Positions 1 to 12,747 of a DNA stretch of 64,000 bases are shown here, piece by piece. Numbering within the stretch: position 1 is the first letter of the stretch; every line of letters begins with the position of its first letter. Made by a program: the position numbers and the translations under genes. Source of the stretch: Crocodylus rhombifer (Eukaryota > Chordata > Crocodylia > Crocodylidae). The DNA is taken from contig JAVSML010021650.1 of the NCBI GenBank assembly GCA_038503035.1, positions 124,001 through 188,000 of the forward strand, read 5' to 3'. The notes below the pieces were generated by a model. It made no database searches. It saw nothing but the letters and a program-made list of their open reading frames with translations, and was not told the DNA's origin.

Positions 1-3000
1 GTTTTTCAAGCAGGGTAGAAATCTGAGTCACAGACCAAGACCTCATAGGTTTTTCTGTAAAACCACAACAGAAGCTGACCTGGTATATTCACATCCCTGC
101 TAGCCCCTTCTGACTGGAGAGCAAAACCTGAGTATACGTGGCTGTGTATTTTACTGCTACTGGCAAAAGTATGATAAAAACTTATCAGCCTGAGCATAGG
201 ACTTGCATGGTCAGTCTGACTGTGATGGAGACCGTGCTGATAACATTTAACTCCCCCATCAGAGCACCCTTATCCCCCATCGCAGGAGCTAATACAGCCT
301 TTTTGCAGCTTTTCGCAAGCCTGCCAGACCAGGTGCCAGAACCAAAGGGCATTGGGCATCCTTCCTTATTGGACCTTCCCTGTGGTCTGTGCTCTGCTAC
401 CCCAGTGTGGGGGGCAGCCAAGACGGTCCTTGGCTACCTTGCGGGGAACAAACATGATCTTTCCCTGTAGCCATGGCTAAGGGCAAAGCCAAATGCAGTT
501 GGTTGGATTTTGCATGTGGAAAGGTCTTTTCTAGGGAATTACCCCTTTTCTTTTTCTTCTTCCCCATGCTGTCCATCCTTTGAATCTTATTGGAGTTGGC
601 ATAACCCAAAGCCACTCTCCAGTCATCTTTTCATGATTTGTTATGTCCGGCCCTAGGGTACTGCTGCTCCCGTGTGGTGAGAGAAGTGCATATGTTTACA
701 GTGGTTGAAAAGAGACTGTCTGCACATTTCCCTTTTGTTTCTGTTCTGCTCCTGCTCCACTCCCTTCCTTGTGCTGTCTGACTTCATCTGCACTGCTTGT
801 GGTTACCTATGGCTTTGATATTCTTCCACCTGCCCAGCCCTTGCAATTCCCCTTGTTATGATGCTGATGCATTTTGAAATCTGAGCTGAGAGATCCCCTC
901 ACAAAGCTCAGCAGAAGACCCCAGTGTGTAGAATGGAACAGAGAAGGACAGTGCATTGGTCGGAGCCTGAAGAGAGTCATGGGGTCTTGAAGCCAGATGC
1001 TTAATTGACTGCATGCTGAAATTGTCTCTCTGGCCCTTCTGACCTGTCTCTTCCCCTCCCACTCTCCCCTCCCCGCAAGTGGAGAAATCAAAGGATTAAA
1101 GAAATCTCTTTTCTTTTTCTGAAGAGAAAAGACTCCACATTCCTGAGGTGCCTTTGATTCTCGGGATTGGGGGGAGATTCCATTGAGGTGGCTTACTGGA
1201 TGGAGAGTACTCTTCACCAAGCTTTCTCAATTGTTAACATCTGTCTGTCAGTGCATGGGCTCCCTTCCTTGTTGGCTGGAGGGGTGGAGTGGGGATAATG
1301 TTCTCTCTACACTCCAGCAGCTCAAAACAAAACTGCAGGAAGCTGCCTTTTGCAGGAGGGGTCTGGCTGGTGCCTTAGGAGATAGCTGATGGTATGCAGC
1401 ATTCAGCAACTAGCCAGAGCTGAAGGTCAGAGCCACCTGCTGCTGCTTGCTGAGGCCAAGATGTAGGAGGAGAGTTGTAATCAAATGATGTTTGATAAAC
1501 TGCATTGAAAACCTAGTGAAATAATGGAGGAGCAGTCACTGATTGAAAGAGAGGTACACAGATCACTTACCACAGCTAGGCTGTCCAGGCAAGCTTCCAC
1601 CTGTTTTAATCCCACTGTGACTGGCATCTGCAGCGCTCTCCTTTTCTGTTCCCCTTCAGTCTTTTGCATTTGTAACAGTTGGCAAGCTATGTTAGGAGCA
1701 CTAGCTCCAAGTCTGCTATATGAATTTAACGTGATGGGAAACTGGGCTAATAATTCAGCTCAGTGTTAATCGGAAATTGAACTCAGTGCTGATCGGTGTT
1801 CTGATTGGTGATGTGAAGCTGTCATTTTGTTCCACTATTTTCTTGGACCAGCTGTGTTGTACTGGACAGAAGCAACTCTCTTTAGCATCCGACTGAAACC
1901 ACCTATGCAAGAGAGACCGATAAAGCACTGGATACTGGAACAGGGTCAGCTGGGACCTGGATCACGTAAACAGCAGATTGTTCACTTATGGCCATGAGAT
2001 AAAACCTGATAACAAGGGTGAACTTTTGAGTTTTTCATTATTATCCTCAGCGCACTGATGACTGAAATGTAATTGTAACATCTGTACCACAAAGTACTTC
2101 AGACTGGAGCTGAAAGTGTCACAAAAGGACAAATCCAAAGTTTTACCTAGTGTGGTTACATCTGCTGGTTGAAATGTGCCACTTTTTATAGAATATATCA
2201 GAAATGTATTGGGTATTTTTTAAATTTATTAGCAGGTTTTATCTCTCCTTTTTTTAATGAAAAACTGAAAAAATATCAATTTGGAAAACTTTTTGCAAAA
2301 CAGGTTTTGCCTTTTGAAAACTGAAAATCCTTATAAAAATATTTTGGTTTCTTCTTCTTTTTCTCCCAACCCCCCCCCCCCCCCCCCCCAAAAAAAACAA
2401 ACAAAAAAAACCTGTAAAATTTCCAGCTCAATTAAACTCGCCATGATTAATATTATTATTTTTTAGCTGTCATTGAAATGCCAGTTTTCAGTAGAATAGT
2501 GGTTTTGACCCACTCATTCAAGAGCGGAGAGAAAAGAGGAGGCTAGGCATCAATGAAGAAGCCAAAGCCTTTGCACCTCCTAGCTGGGAGCCCAGGACGT
2601 GATTCCGAGGCTGAAATGTTTCTAAATCCCTCAAATGAACAATAATCCTTACAACAGCCCCTGCTGGGAGTGGTACAGCGGTGTTGGTTACTGACTGTAC
2701 ATCTTCCACAGCTCTGATGCCAGAGCTTCCCTGGCATAAGTGAGTACCATCTCCTTTGACTTCATGGAGAGCTAGGCTGTTCTACTGAAGGACCAAAGAC
2801 AGCCTCTTATCTCGGTGTGAGGCAGTGAAGGAAACTGTTCGCGGTCTCTCAAGCATGTTGTGAGGGGAGAAATGTACTGAGGGATTCTCCCAGTCGCTCC
2901 TGGGAGGCCCCGTGGGGAATGCAGTGCAGGTACTAGCTGTGGGGAGAGAGATCACAGCTACTTCTGTCCCATTCTCTCAAGTGCTGAAAGGGAATGGGGC

Positions 3001-4074
3001 ATATTCTGGCTATGGGAGAGCTTACATCAGGAGAAGTGGAAGAGCATTGGCAGTGGGGACTCCTCCAGTCCCAGTCTCTCAGCAGAAGTCAGACTGGGTG
3101 CAGGGGGGACATGCAGACATCTTAAGAAAAGCGTAGAGTTGAAAATCGGCTCCTTTGCAGGAGAGCCCATCAGTTCTCCTTCTGTTGGCTCTCTCCTGAC
3201 TGTCCCCTAGAAAGCCCCTTTGAACTGCCAAGGTGTTTACAGCACAGCGCATGCTGCTGTGCAACACAAAGGTTGCTCCAGAGTTCAGACATGCTTGGAA
3301 TTTGCCCAGGGATTTCCCAGCCTGGATCTTCAGCTGTCTGGCATGAACATAGCTGCTATTTACAAATCAGCAAATGGGATCAGTACTAAGACCCAGCAAT
3401 GAATAATGGCTTGTTATGGACTCTCAGGCCTGCCATATCTTTCTTCATCTGGCCTGGCTGAAACTTGCACTGTTAAACAGCCCTGCTGTTTCCTTCCACC
3501 TGCCACTGCTGGCTGCGTCATCCAGTAGCAGTGCTGTACCGTGCGTGTCCCAGTCTGTCTTTTCAGCTCCCTGCTGTCATAAGTCTTCGCCCATGTGATT
3601 TAAAATGATGCCTGCTCAGGTTGATATTGGTTGATGTTTACTTTTCACGTCTTCCCCAAATACACAGAAGCAAACAAGTAGCTTGCTGGGGTCACATATG
3701 TGCTGCTGGTCTGAATCATTCCTGCTGATTCATACATCATGGTTCATAGCCAGCAGCTCCTGTATGGTCTCATCTGAGCTGCAATATTTATTAGTAGATC
3801 CTCATCTAGCTGTTTAGAAGGGGGGAAAAAATGGGCGATGGTAATAAAGATATGTCATCCTCCCTGACTAGTGAACTACCTTCTGCTGGGCAGATGGAGA
3901 CATCATGCTCCAGCGGGGGAACGGAAACGAGACAGAGGGGCCCTGCCTGCTCTGTTCAGCCTCCTGAGTTTCCCTGGCTTGGACTGAAACTGTCTGACCT
4001 GTGGATGCCCAAGCCAGCTGTCCCAAGCAGGCTCCTTCCCCAGCATTTATTCTGTTTTGTTTTGCTTCCTGCAG
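1..4074 (+). other. BCR: BCR intron 4 (3' part), no gene seen
   Basis: The sequence upstream of the first recognised exon has no open frame resembling BCR exons 1-4 (the kinase-like N-terminus, or the first half of the DH domain). A 20-bp C homopolymer at 2370-2389 is followed by an A-rich stretch. The intron ends in a T-rich tract and the acceptor tgcag at 4070-4074. No known repeat was recognised in the rest. Confidence 0.75.
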
Positions 4075-4182
4075 GCCAGCCAGCTGGGAGTGTACCGGGC
4101 CTTCGTGGATAACTATGAGGTTGCCATGGAGACAGCAGAGAAATGCTGCCAGGCCAACGCTCAGTTTGCTGAAATCTCTGAG
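4075..4182 (+). CDS. BCR: BCR exon 5: DH (RhoGEF) domain
   Basis: This exon encodes 36 residues, starting [10 protein letters not shown] and ending NAQFAEISE, phase 0 at both ends. It falls in the second half of the Dbl-homology domain, the helical bundle that promotes GDP release from Rho-family GTPases (family knowledge). Counting back from the stop places its first residue near position 585 of the 1271-residue human protein. The acceptor is tgcag at 4070-4074 behind a T-rich tract; the donor GTAACA is weaker than consensus. The number e5 is inferred from the exons that match human e13 and e14. The rest of the DH domain and the N-terminal coiled coil and kinase region lie outside the window. 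Confidence 0.97.
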
Positions 4183-5937
4183 GTAACATCATGATGTTCA
4201 GATACACACTGCCTGGAGCTGACTAATACCCAGCGATGTCACCCCTGCATCCCCTCCAAATGCCTTTGTGGCTGTTGCTTTAGGAGAGGCCAGAGCTGGA
4301 GGCGTCATGAGCTATCCCGTTCCCACTGCTCCAGCACTAGCCCTGGCTGCGGCTGTGGCCGAGGGCTGGCACTGGAGGAGCCGAGTGCTCTCTGAGACAC
4401 CCCTTGCTTGATACTCCCCACAGTGACTCCTCTTGTGGTGACTGGCAGGGCTTTGAACTTCCCCAGTCCTATTACAGCATCATGCTTTCCTAAGAAAGGA
4501 AGACTGTCATTGAGCGCCTTGCATCTCTGTTGGTAACAATGATTCTGACTGTGATGCAAAAGGCTGTCTTTAATGGCTTGCATTATTTCTGTCAGTGAAA
4601 TCACAGGCTTCATTAGCTTTGAGTGCGGAAAGGGATAGCACTAAAATGTGCGCTGTTTCAGATGACAAGTGTGTCAAGTGGGATCTATAATATTATTTAT
4701 TAGGCTGCTTTGATTTCCTCCCTGTGAGTGGGATTCCTTGGGCGGAGGCACTATGCAGGCTTTTTTTTCCCAGTGCCTTGTGCCAGGAGCTCCATACGGC
4801 GGCTCCCTCTGCAGAGCCCCATGTCACTGACTTTCATGCTGCCATGATGATAGCCTTGCTGAGCACAGCTGCCAGGGACAGAACAGCCGCCAAGAAAAGG
4901 TGGATTGAAATAGCACTTTTTTTTTCATTATCTGGCCTGAGCTAAGCTGGAGAGAATCGCAGAATCATCAAGGGAGACTTACTGGGGGGGTTATGCACGC
5001 AACTTCATCCGGGAACCCAAAGCTTTGAATTTTTTTTTTTTAATTATTTTTTTTAGGATAAACTGTTCTCAGCAGCATTGTATTTGGGGGAACGCAGACT
5101 AACCCAGTCCTGTGGGAGTCTGTTGCGTGCTTCATATGTGTGAATGGGTTCCCATCTTCTCTGCCACCCTGGCTTCCTGTTGGGTATCGATCCCAAGCAC
5201 AGCCTATAACATCAACAGGGTCCAAGCTGCCTCTATGTCAAAATAGCTTAATTTGTTACTAGAAACTATGGTTAGTAAAGTTAGAAGCAGCACATTCATT
5301 AGTTGTGTCACTGGTAGTAGCTAGAGGCCACATAAGAGATTACGGCCCTACCGTGCAAATGTGTTGTGGTTAGGTTGCTGTTCCCTGAAGGAAAAGTGCT
5401 GAAGCCTTGGTGACATCCAAGTTTAATAAATAGTGATGATGATGATGGTGTTTTTTTGCAATCTGGGAATTTCACATCACTCTGCACACATCCACACATG
5501 CTGCTCACAACCCCCTTAGAAGCTGGGGGGAAGATGAGGAGGGGAGGTCACAGTTATTGTCTGAAGAGAGCAGAGGGGTAGTCATGGTCCACAGTCACTC
5601 AATAGGGCAGCAGCAGTCAGGAATAGAAGCCAGGTGTCTCTGACTCCCAGTTGTGGGCATCAGCTCCTGGACTGCATGCAGGGTGTGACAGTGGTGTGTT
5701 TATCCCTGCAAACACGACTCTTTCTTCCAGCTAACAAAAGACACCTGGGTAACTGTGAAATGGTGACAGTGGCGTTAACAGCAGAACAAAAGTTTTTTCC
5801 TTTCCTGGCTTGGAATAAAGCTTTGGCTGCTGCAGGCACAAGGGCATCTTCTCTTGGAAGGATTGAGGACGTTTTACTTACTGATGTGATATCCCTGGGT
5901 AATTCACAATCTCCTGTGTGGGTTTTCTTTCATTCAG
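4183..5937 (+). other. BCR: BCR intron 5, no gene seen
   Basis: This 1755-bp intron runs between the GTAACA donor and the cattcag acceptor. It contains a T-rich patch near 5030-5054 and no recognisable repeat family or additional splice-flanked coding segment. Confidence 0.8.
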
Positions 5938-5998
5938 AATCTAAAGGCCAGAAGCACAAAGGATTCTAAGGATCAGACGACAAAAAACTCCTTGGAAA
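5938..5998 (+). CDS. BCR: BCR exon 6: DH domain, helix linker
   Basis: These 61 bp encode 20 residues plus one base; the segment starts NLKARSTKDSK and ends KNSLE. It continues the DH domain directly from exon 5 (…FAEISE|NL…). Lysine-rich and polar, it shows conservative changes from the human segment as I recall it. The donor is a consensus GTGAGT that overlaps the last codon, so the final A joins CT of exon 7 to give threonine. Reading straight through the donor reaches a stop within a few codons, which supports splicing here. Confidence 0.95.
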
Positions 5999-6426
5999 GT
6001 GAGTGATCCATGTAAAGAAGGCTGTGGCTTGTCAGTACTGTGGGGGGTTGTTGCTGCCATGCATGGAGGTCATATATGCTGTGAAATAACCAGTCCCCAA
6101 CACTTGCATCCCTTCTGCTTTCTCAGGTGCTGGTGGTTTATGGAGGCTCATCTGGCTTTGCAGAGCACTTGCCTAGAAAGCTACCTCTGCTCAGAAAGCC
6201 TGCGTTTGCTTTACCGGCTAATCAGCATGCCTGCTGCACTTCCCCACCCCTCCCAGCAGTGGGCTGCTTAGAGAATAGTCATGAACTTGAGTATCCAGTG
6301 CCTTACCGCTATCACAAACAATTGACATGGAGTTATGTATTATGGAGGCAACTAAAGAGACCAGCTGAGATCAGGCCTTACTGTATGCTAGGTTCTACAC
6401 GTGATCCAAGGAGCTTCCAGTCTAGT

Positions 6427-6856
6427 TTCATAGTTGGCAGGGTTGGAAGGGACCTGAGCAGATCATCAAGTCCGACCCCCTGCCATGGCAGGAAAGAGTA
6501 CTGGGGTCAAACGACCCCAGCAAGGTGATTGTCAAGCCTTGTCTTAAAGACCCCCAGGGTAGGAGCCAGCACCACTTTGCTTGGAAGTTGGTTCCAGATC
6601 CCAGTTGCCCTGACAGTGAAGTAGCGACTCCTGATGTCTAGCCTAAATCTACCCTCTGCCAGCTTGTGACCATTATTCCTAGTCACTCCTGGTAGTGCTA
6701 GGGGGAACAGGGATTCCCCCAGTGCCTGCTGGTCCCTCTGACTAGTTTGTAACAGGCCACTAGATCCCTCCTCAGCCTTCTCTTGTGGAGACTGAACAGG
6801 TTCAGGTCCCGTAGCCTCTCCTCATAGGGCCTGCCCTGCTGCCCCCTGATCATGTG
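6427..6856 (-). mobile_element. CR1 LINE, 5'-truncated 3' end
   Basis: The left edge carries the CR1 3' terminus, seen as tcatagttggcagggttgg on the + strand. The body is the reverse complement of the 3' part of the CR1 copies at 36391-37508 and 42300-43428, including the segment matching their gaacctgttcagcctcc. Only the 3' noncoding region remains; truncation lies near gatcatgtga at 6847-6856. 5' truncation is usual for CR1. Confidence 0.9.
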
Positions 6857-7244
6857 AGTTATAGGACCCAACTTCATTCCTTTGCTGCCTGGATGGGGGG
6901 TGGAAAGGAAGGAAGTCTGGGTGCAACCTAGAGTGCTGTGCTGAGCTTTGGAGGGGAGACAGTGTCCTGCTCATCCTCCAGTAGCCTTGTTGGAAAGCTT
7001 AGAAGGGAGACCATACCGGGGTAGGCCGCAGCTCATGATGCAAGGCACAGACATAAAGTCACAAAGATCAAGAGCCTTGAGGGTGCAAAGGAGTTAATCA
7101 GATGAGCATGCCCTGCTGAGATCTTTCTGCACTGTCTTGTGCACTCATTGGTTGCTGTCTGTCAGCTCAACCTGGCCTTGAGTGTGCATGAAGTCACAGT
7201 TGTTGGAGTGACTATACCTGCATATGTGCTGTTGAATGTTGCTC

Positions 7245-7247
<3 letters not shown>

Positions 7248-7285
<38 letters not shown>
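7248..7285. repeat. (GT)n microsatellite
   Basis: About 19 uninterrupted GT dinucleotides lie in BCR intron 6, roughly 170 bp upstream of the exon 7 acceptor. Confidence 0.98.
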
Positions 7286-7289
<4 letters not shown>

Positions 7290-7452
7290 GACTCTGTAGC
7301 TCATTAAATGTGCATGAGAGCCCAGTTAAGAAATGTGTGTTCTCTGTGTTAACACACACCTGTGTCTTTGGGCTGCATGTGTCAAGTGTTCTCTATAGGG
7401 CAGTCTTTTAGGTGGCTGTCTTTGTTACATCCCTGCTGCTTTCTCTCCGCAG

Positions 7453-7505
7453 CTCTACTGTACAAGCCGGTGGATCGAGTGACACGCAGCACACTTGTTC
7501 TTCAT
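7453..7505 (+). CDS. BCR: BCR exon 7: DH domain
   Basis: These 53 bp complete a split threonine codon and encode TLLYKPVDRVTRSTLVLH. The conserved KPVDRVTR stretch belongs to the late DH helices; in Dbl-family proteins this region packs beside the GTPase-contacting surface (family knowledge). The acceptor is ccgcag and the donor a full-consensus GTAAGT. The exon ends in phase 0, and exon 8 continues DLLKHTP after an intron of only 384 bp. Confidence 0.97.
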
Positions 7506-7889
7506 GTAAGTAACTTGTATGTGGTTAAATAGTAGTTGGAAGAGTTTGCAGGCTATCATCTCTTTTGTATCACTTTATTGTTTTTCTGTACTTGGAAGAT
7601 TTGGGAAGGGACTGGGCAATCACATTGCACAAGTACAGAAGAATCTTAGGTCTCTGAGGGGAGAGCATCTCCCTGTGTGGAGCCTGTGACATGAACCTGG
7701 TGATGGATTAGCAGGACAAGCTAGTTCCCGTGGTTGCAATGAGAAGGGACAGTGTTTTGTAGACCTGCCTGTAGGTGCCAAGAGGAGTCCAGAGACCCTT
7801 GCCTTATTGCCCTGATAAAATGGCTGTTAAGCCTTCAGCTGGAAAGTGCCATTCCTTTATTCCTTCTTTCTCTATTTTTTTTCATGCAG
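7506..7889 (+). other. BCR: BCR intron 7, no gene seen
   Basis: This short 384-bp intron ends in a T-rich tract and the acceptor atgcag. Nothing else was recognised. Confidence 0.85.
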
Positions 7890-8030
7890 GATTTACTGAA
7901 ACACACTCCGGCCACCCATCCTGACTACCCCCTCTTGCAGGATGCACTGCGCATCTCTCAGAATTTCCTGTCCAGCATCAATGAGGAGATCACGCCCCGC
8001 AGACAATCAATGACTGTCAAGAAGGGAGAG
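7890..8030 (+). CDS. BCR: BCR exon 8: end of DH domain and DH-PH linker
   Basis: This exon encodes 47 residues, beginning [20 protein letters not shown] and ending SMTVKKGE. The first part is the terminal DH helix region ([19 protein letters not shown]). The basic [14 protein letters not shown] segment links into the PH domain. Phase is 0 at both ends and the donor is consensus GTGAGT. The next coding exon is 10 kb away, the first large intron in the window. Sequence is nearly unchanged from the mammalian form as I recall it, consistent with strong constraint. Confidence 0.97.
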
Positions 8031-8373
8031 GTGAGTCTCCATGTTCTAGTGACCTGATCCATTTTTAAGCTCTGGTTTTCCCTTCTTGTGGAAAGGGCTG
8101 GAGGATAAGTTAGTACCCCAGCCTGTTTAACAACATGGTGAGTGCAGCGATAACAGGATATCCTAGCCTCAGGCTTAGTTTTCAGAGACAGCACAGATGA
8201 GGTTACAGCCAGCTGCAGACTTAGGATGCAGGAATTCTTGGTTCCCAGTTTTGTTTGTTCCTCAGTCATCTCTCTCCACTAAGTGAGGCCCTTGAATGAC
8301 CCCTAGGTATCGGGCAGGACTTTCTCATCCTCCTGCATGTTTGCAGTGAACGCACATTTTCTGTCTCCTCTAG

Positions 8374-8393
8374 GAGTCTGAAATCTTGGACAG
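8374..8393 (+). other. Candidate 20-nt microexon or pseudoexon
   Basis: A strong pyrimidine tract and CTAG acceptor (8361-8373) precede 20 nt reading GAG TCT GAA ATC TTG GAC AG, followed at once by the strong donor GTGAGA. Including it between e8 and e9 would shift the frame and bring a stop within a few codons, so it would act as a poison exon rather than add residues. It may be coincidental; transcripts would be needed to decide. Confidence 0.2.
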
Positions 8394-11300
8394 GTGAGAC
8401 TTCTTCCCCGAGAGCTTGCTAGAGCAGCCAGTTATAGAGTGAGGGGGAGAGAGACCCATTCAATTACTGAATAGAAGTTGACATAGTTATTACTATCACG
8501 TAAAGTCTCCAGAATGATGGCAGGCCCCAAGGGCCAGCAGAGGAGTAGGCCCAAATGTCAGACAGCGTGTGTACCAACAAGGCACATTCACTGGAAGTGT
8601 ACAAAAAGGTTGAAAAAGCAGAGCCACTTCTCAGATAAACTGTGGTAAGTGGAGGTAGGAAGGAATCCAGGTGGGTTGAAGCAGGGAAGCTCAGAGGTGT
8701 TTATCTCCCACGAGACTCATCCAGCTCTCATTAATATCTATGGGAACTCAGTTGCACCCTGCTCATGCTGGGGTTTCTCCCTGGGCCCACTGGAATGCTG
8801 CTAATGGAAGCAGAGCACTATACATTGGTGTAATTGAGTGGCTTATGTAGCTACCAGGTCAAAAGTGTCCCTGAGGGGACTCCATTGTGTCTTCTTGAGA
8901 ATGAGATTTGTTCCATCCTGCCCTGTAAAAGCCACACATGACAAAGCATGTTGGAAAGGACTGGGTGAAGCTGAGTGGGGGTCTTGGGAACAGGGAGAGA
9001 ACAGGACTGAGATGTGCAACAGTGCTGTGTACATGGGGGAGGAATCAGGGCTGTACTAGAGATGCTGTCAGCTGAGCCCTGGCCCTGAACCGGTTCCATG
9101 TAAAACAGTCTCCTGCAGATCCCAAGATGATTATGAATGTACTGAGTAATTCCCCCTCCCTTCCCCCTAGACATTTCACTGAGGGATTAAATCAAATCCA
9201 CTTATGTTTCACTGACTTTCAGCTCAGCTCACAGGTACCAAATGAGACTGGGGTACTTGGAGTAGGCCCCTTAAGATGCCCTGCTCTTGGACTTGCATTG
9301 AAAGTCCAGGACTGTAGCTCAGAAGGGCCAAGAATGGGGCTGAAGAGGCAGGCAACATCAGGGTGAGGGGGAAGTGCAGGTGTCAAAGTGTCCAGGGCCT
9401 CTGAGGCAGGAGAATATCTCATTACAGTGGATGCTGATTGAGTCGTAGCAGGTATGGCAGACTGGAATGCCCCATCACAGGGGAGGGAGCACTTTATATT
9501 CTCAGGTTGTCCGTTAGCATCTCAATGAGGGATGCAGGCTTTGAAAAGCATCATGTGGAATCCTAATGAAGCAGCAGAGCCAGGGCAGTGAGGGGCAAAG
9601 CCAAGAAAAGGATGCTGCTCTCTCCACCAAGTTGTTTTTGTCATCACTTGCAAAACAGCAAGAGGGGTGTCTACCGTGTGCACAGGAGAGCCCAATCCTG
9701 CCCTCACTCATGCTACAGTGATTTCAGTGGGGTGATGCCATTTTTACCTTGGTGTCAGTCAAAGCAAAATGCCAGCCAAAAAAACATGCAACAGAGTGAA
9801 TGCAGAACTCCTTGCATTCAGCCTCATCTACTCTGTGTATGGTCCTTGAACCAATGTGAAGACTGACACATTTTTCAGACCCTTTGGTCACCCTGTGACT
9901 TCCTCTTCCTGTAGTTTACTCCCTTTGATCTTTCTCCACCAGGGTCCAACTCCTGTAGAGAGCCAGGGCCAAAACCCACTTCTCCATATCCTGTCCAGAA
10001 TGGGGTATGTTCACTGCTGCACTGGTTATACTTGTGACCTGACTCCCTGTGAGGAGGGGGACACACAGCTATTCATTCATGAAGGGTTTGTGCTGGTCGT
10101 CCTGATGTGTTAGCAGACTCTGCTCTCTTCCTCCACCAGTCCTTTCTGCGCAGCAGCAGAGCTGGGGTTTGTATGTGTGCGAATCTGTCTTCGTAGTTCC
10201 TCCTGCTCCCCTTGCCTGTGCTTTCCCCTGGGTGACAGGACAGCATGCAGTCTGTATCTCCTAATTGACTGCTCTCAATGCATAATGCATTTTTTATTTT
10301 AATGAATAGTCAACTCGCTTTGATGGCTTTTATTCGTTTTTTCCTTCCCTCCCTTTGGAGGTTCCTTTGGGGAAAGGTGCTTAGCTTCAGTAACTCCAGC
10401 CCCTTCCACTCACATATTGCTCAGGTGCTGGTCCCAGTTATTTGTGTGCATATAAAAGGGCTGCTCCTTGCCTTTAATGTGGAGTGTTCTTCCCCTTTGG
10501 TGAGCACAGTGCTGGGAGAGTGTAAATCCCTTGCCCTGCCTCTCGCTCCTGCTTTTTTCTGCTGGATTGCTTTGAATTTATGAAAGCAGCCAGTAGCTAA
10601 TCTCCCTGGGGCTGCTAATAAGGAATGCAGGTCAGGGCTGAACACGGGGCCCCACAGCTGAGAACACACATACACCCTCCCCTTTTCTGGGTAAGGTATG
10701 ACCTGAGGTGCTACTGGACTTATTGATCTGCTATGTTCATCCTGTTCATTCACTGTAAGCCACTTCCCACTCCCTGTTCCAGCCCCCTGCTCTTCCTTTT
10801 AGGCATAGCATGACTCAAGATGAAGCTGTACACAGATGAGGACTGCAGGATTGGACTCTTAAGGAGTAAAAAGATCCCCCTAGAACAGTGCTGCCTCATG
10901 GGTTGGACTTAGTGCACCGAGGTGGGTGAGGTGCAGGTTTCAGGGAACATATGGTAATAGCACTCCTCACACCTCCACAACAGGAGGGCTCAGAAGGAGC
11001 AAATGCACTGTTCTCTGAGAGGGCAGGTAGGATGGAGAGGTAAAATATGTCTGTAAACTAATTACAAAATCTTGAGTGAGTCTAGGCACTCCTGGTCTGT
11101 GAGAAACACAGGATCCATGGGGACCTTGTGGAACAGCAAGGACAGCTCAGCCCTGTACCCTCACAGCCTTTAATTGCTGTTTGTTATCATCCTTTCTGGC
11201 ACAAGCTCTTGCTGTGGCAGACAGTGGTGCTGACTGGGCAGGGGGAGCAGCAGACTCAGCTCCATTTGTTGTGCAGTCTGCATTTGATACTTTGGGTGCT

Positions 11301-12421
11301 GAAAGACGAGCCCAGTCCCAGGGTTGAAGGTGACTCCCTGAGCATATAGAACCAGTGTGGCCCAGATGTGAGGCGGGGGCAGAATTCTGCATTTTCTTTA
11401 CAGTCTGGAGAAGTGGTTGAGACACTAATTTGTGATTAAAAGCTGAGAGAAAAGGAGGGCAAGGTCTGGGAGTGGCTCTGCAGATCTCACCTGGCCTGTA
11501 GGGTGGGGGAACATTCAGTCTCCCCCACTCCTCAGTGTGCAGCCTGTGTATGTGATGGGAAGGGTGCTTATTTTCTCTATGGGGGCGGGGGGATTTCTCT
11601 AGTTCATGTGTCACCATCTTCTCCACAGGATCTGAGCTGTTGCAGCCACCATGTCTCTGAGGCTGGCTGGTCAGTGCAGCTGTTAGTGAACTGCCTGTGG
11701 GGAGGTAGCTTAGGTAACCTTTGAGCGACAGAGTTTCATTGGTGCAGGCTGCAGCCTGACTAGGTAGAGTGTGGTAGGAAAAGAGAGAGAACCGGGGCTC
11801 TCTGCATGGGGATGGGCGTGGAAACTGGAGCTATATGAGGCTCATCAGATGGTCTCAGACACTGGTGTCTGTGCCTGGCTCAGAGCCCAATGGTCCTAAA
11901 CAGAGGCTGCCTGTTTCAGCATACTCTGAAATGCTCTTCTAGAGGCTTTTCAGTGTTGTCTCTCTGCCAGAGTCCACCAGCTCCTAGTGATGGTAGCTTT
12001 GAAATAAGAGAAGCTGGTGGGATTTTCTGAGAAGTCCATTAACTCCCCAGGCAGATCATCCCATTACTCTGGAGCACTGCTCTTGCATCGCACGCGCAAC
12101 ATGAGGAAACATTTTCCTGCTACGCTCTGCAGAAAGCCAAGCCACCTCTTCCTTAATGACGTGTGCCAGCATTCATCCCCTTCTGCAGTGCCGCCTTCCT
12201 CCTCCTGCCTCACACATGTTCCAGTCCTTCCTGTCACTCTCATCCACATGTGTGCTGCAGTCCTTCTGTGTCACCATGCAGGATAAAAATCCCTTCTCAG
12301 CTCCAGTATGCAGAGACAGCTCTCTTATAGCTCTTAAACTCCAGATGAGTAGTCCTTGCAAGATGCACATCCCAGCCCCCCTCAGACAACCTGGCCTCCT
12401 ACAGCACTATCTGGAGTGAAA

Positions 12422-12747
12422 GGGTACCTATACACATGCAGTGAGGCTGCTCTGACCTGCTGTAATTACAGTGCATTGGAGCAGACTTGATTAATTGAGT
12501 CTGCTGGAGTGTGGTAATTACCGCACTCCAGCAGACTCCAGCATCATATGTATCAGCATCCCCATGCTGAAAAATGGTGACAGGGGTGCTTTAACTAAAG
12601 CTTGTTTGAGTTTTTGTTAAAGTGCATCTACTGCCATTTTTCGGCACAGGGATGCTGATGCACATGACACTCTGGGCATTTTGATTAATGAGGCACTATA
12701 ATAAAAATGCCTCACCCCCTCCACTCCAAGCATGTATATAAATGTCC
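12422..12747. mobile_element. Palindromic MITE-like element, copy A
   Basis: The ends are imperfect inverted repeats: ggtacctatacacatgc on the left and ggacatttatatacatgc read inward from the right. A central inverted repeat pairs 12545-12577 with 12634-12666, which share the cores atcagcatcccc and gctgaaaaatgg. There is no coding capacity. The same layout recurs at 16545-16869. aaaggg occurs at both edges but the target duplication is not firmly resolved. The superfamily is not assigned. Confidence 0.75.

Larger units (their letters stand above)
5999..7452 (+). other. BCR: BCR intron 6: CR1 insertion and GT microsatellite
   Basis: This 1454-bp intron holds an antisense CR1 3' end (6427-6856) and a long GT run (7248-7285). 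The remainder is unassigned. The acceptor is ccgcag at 7447-7452. Confidence 0.85.

Noticed and set aside
11147..11626. 159-codon - strand frame in intron 8
   Set aside because: No recognisable domain, no splice context and composition like neighbouring chance frames.
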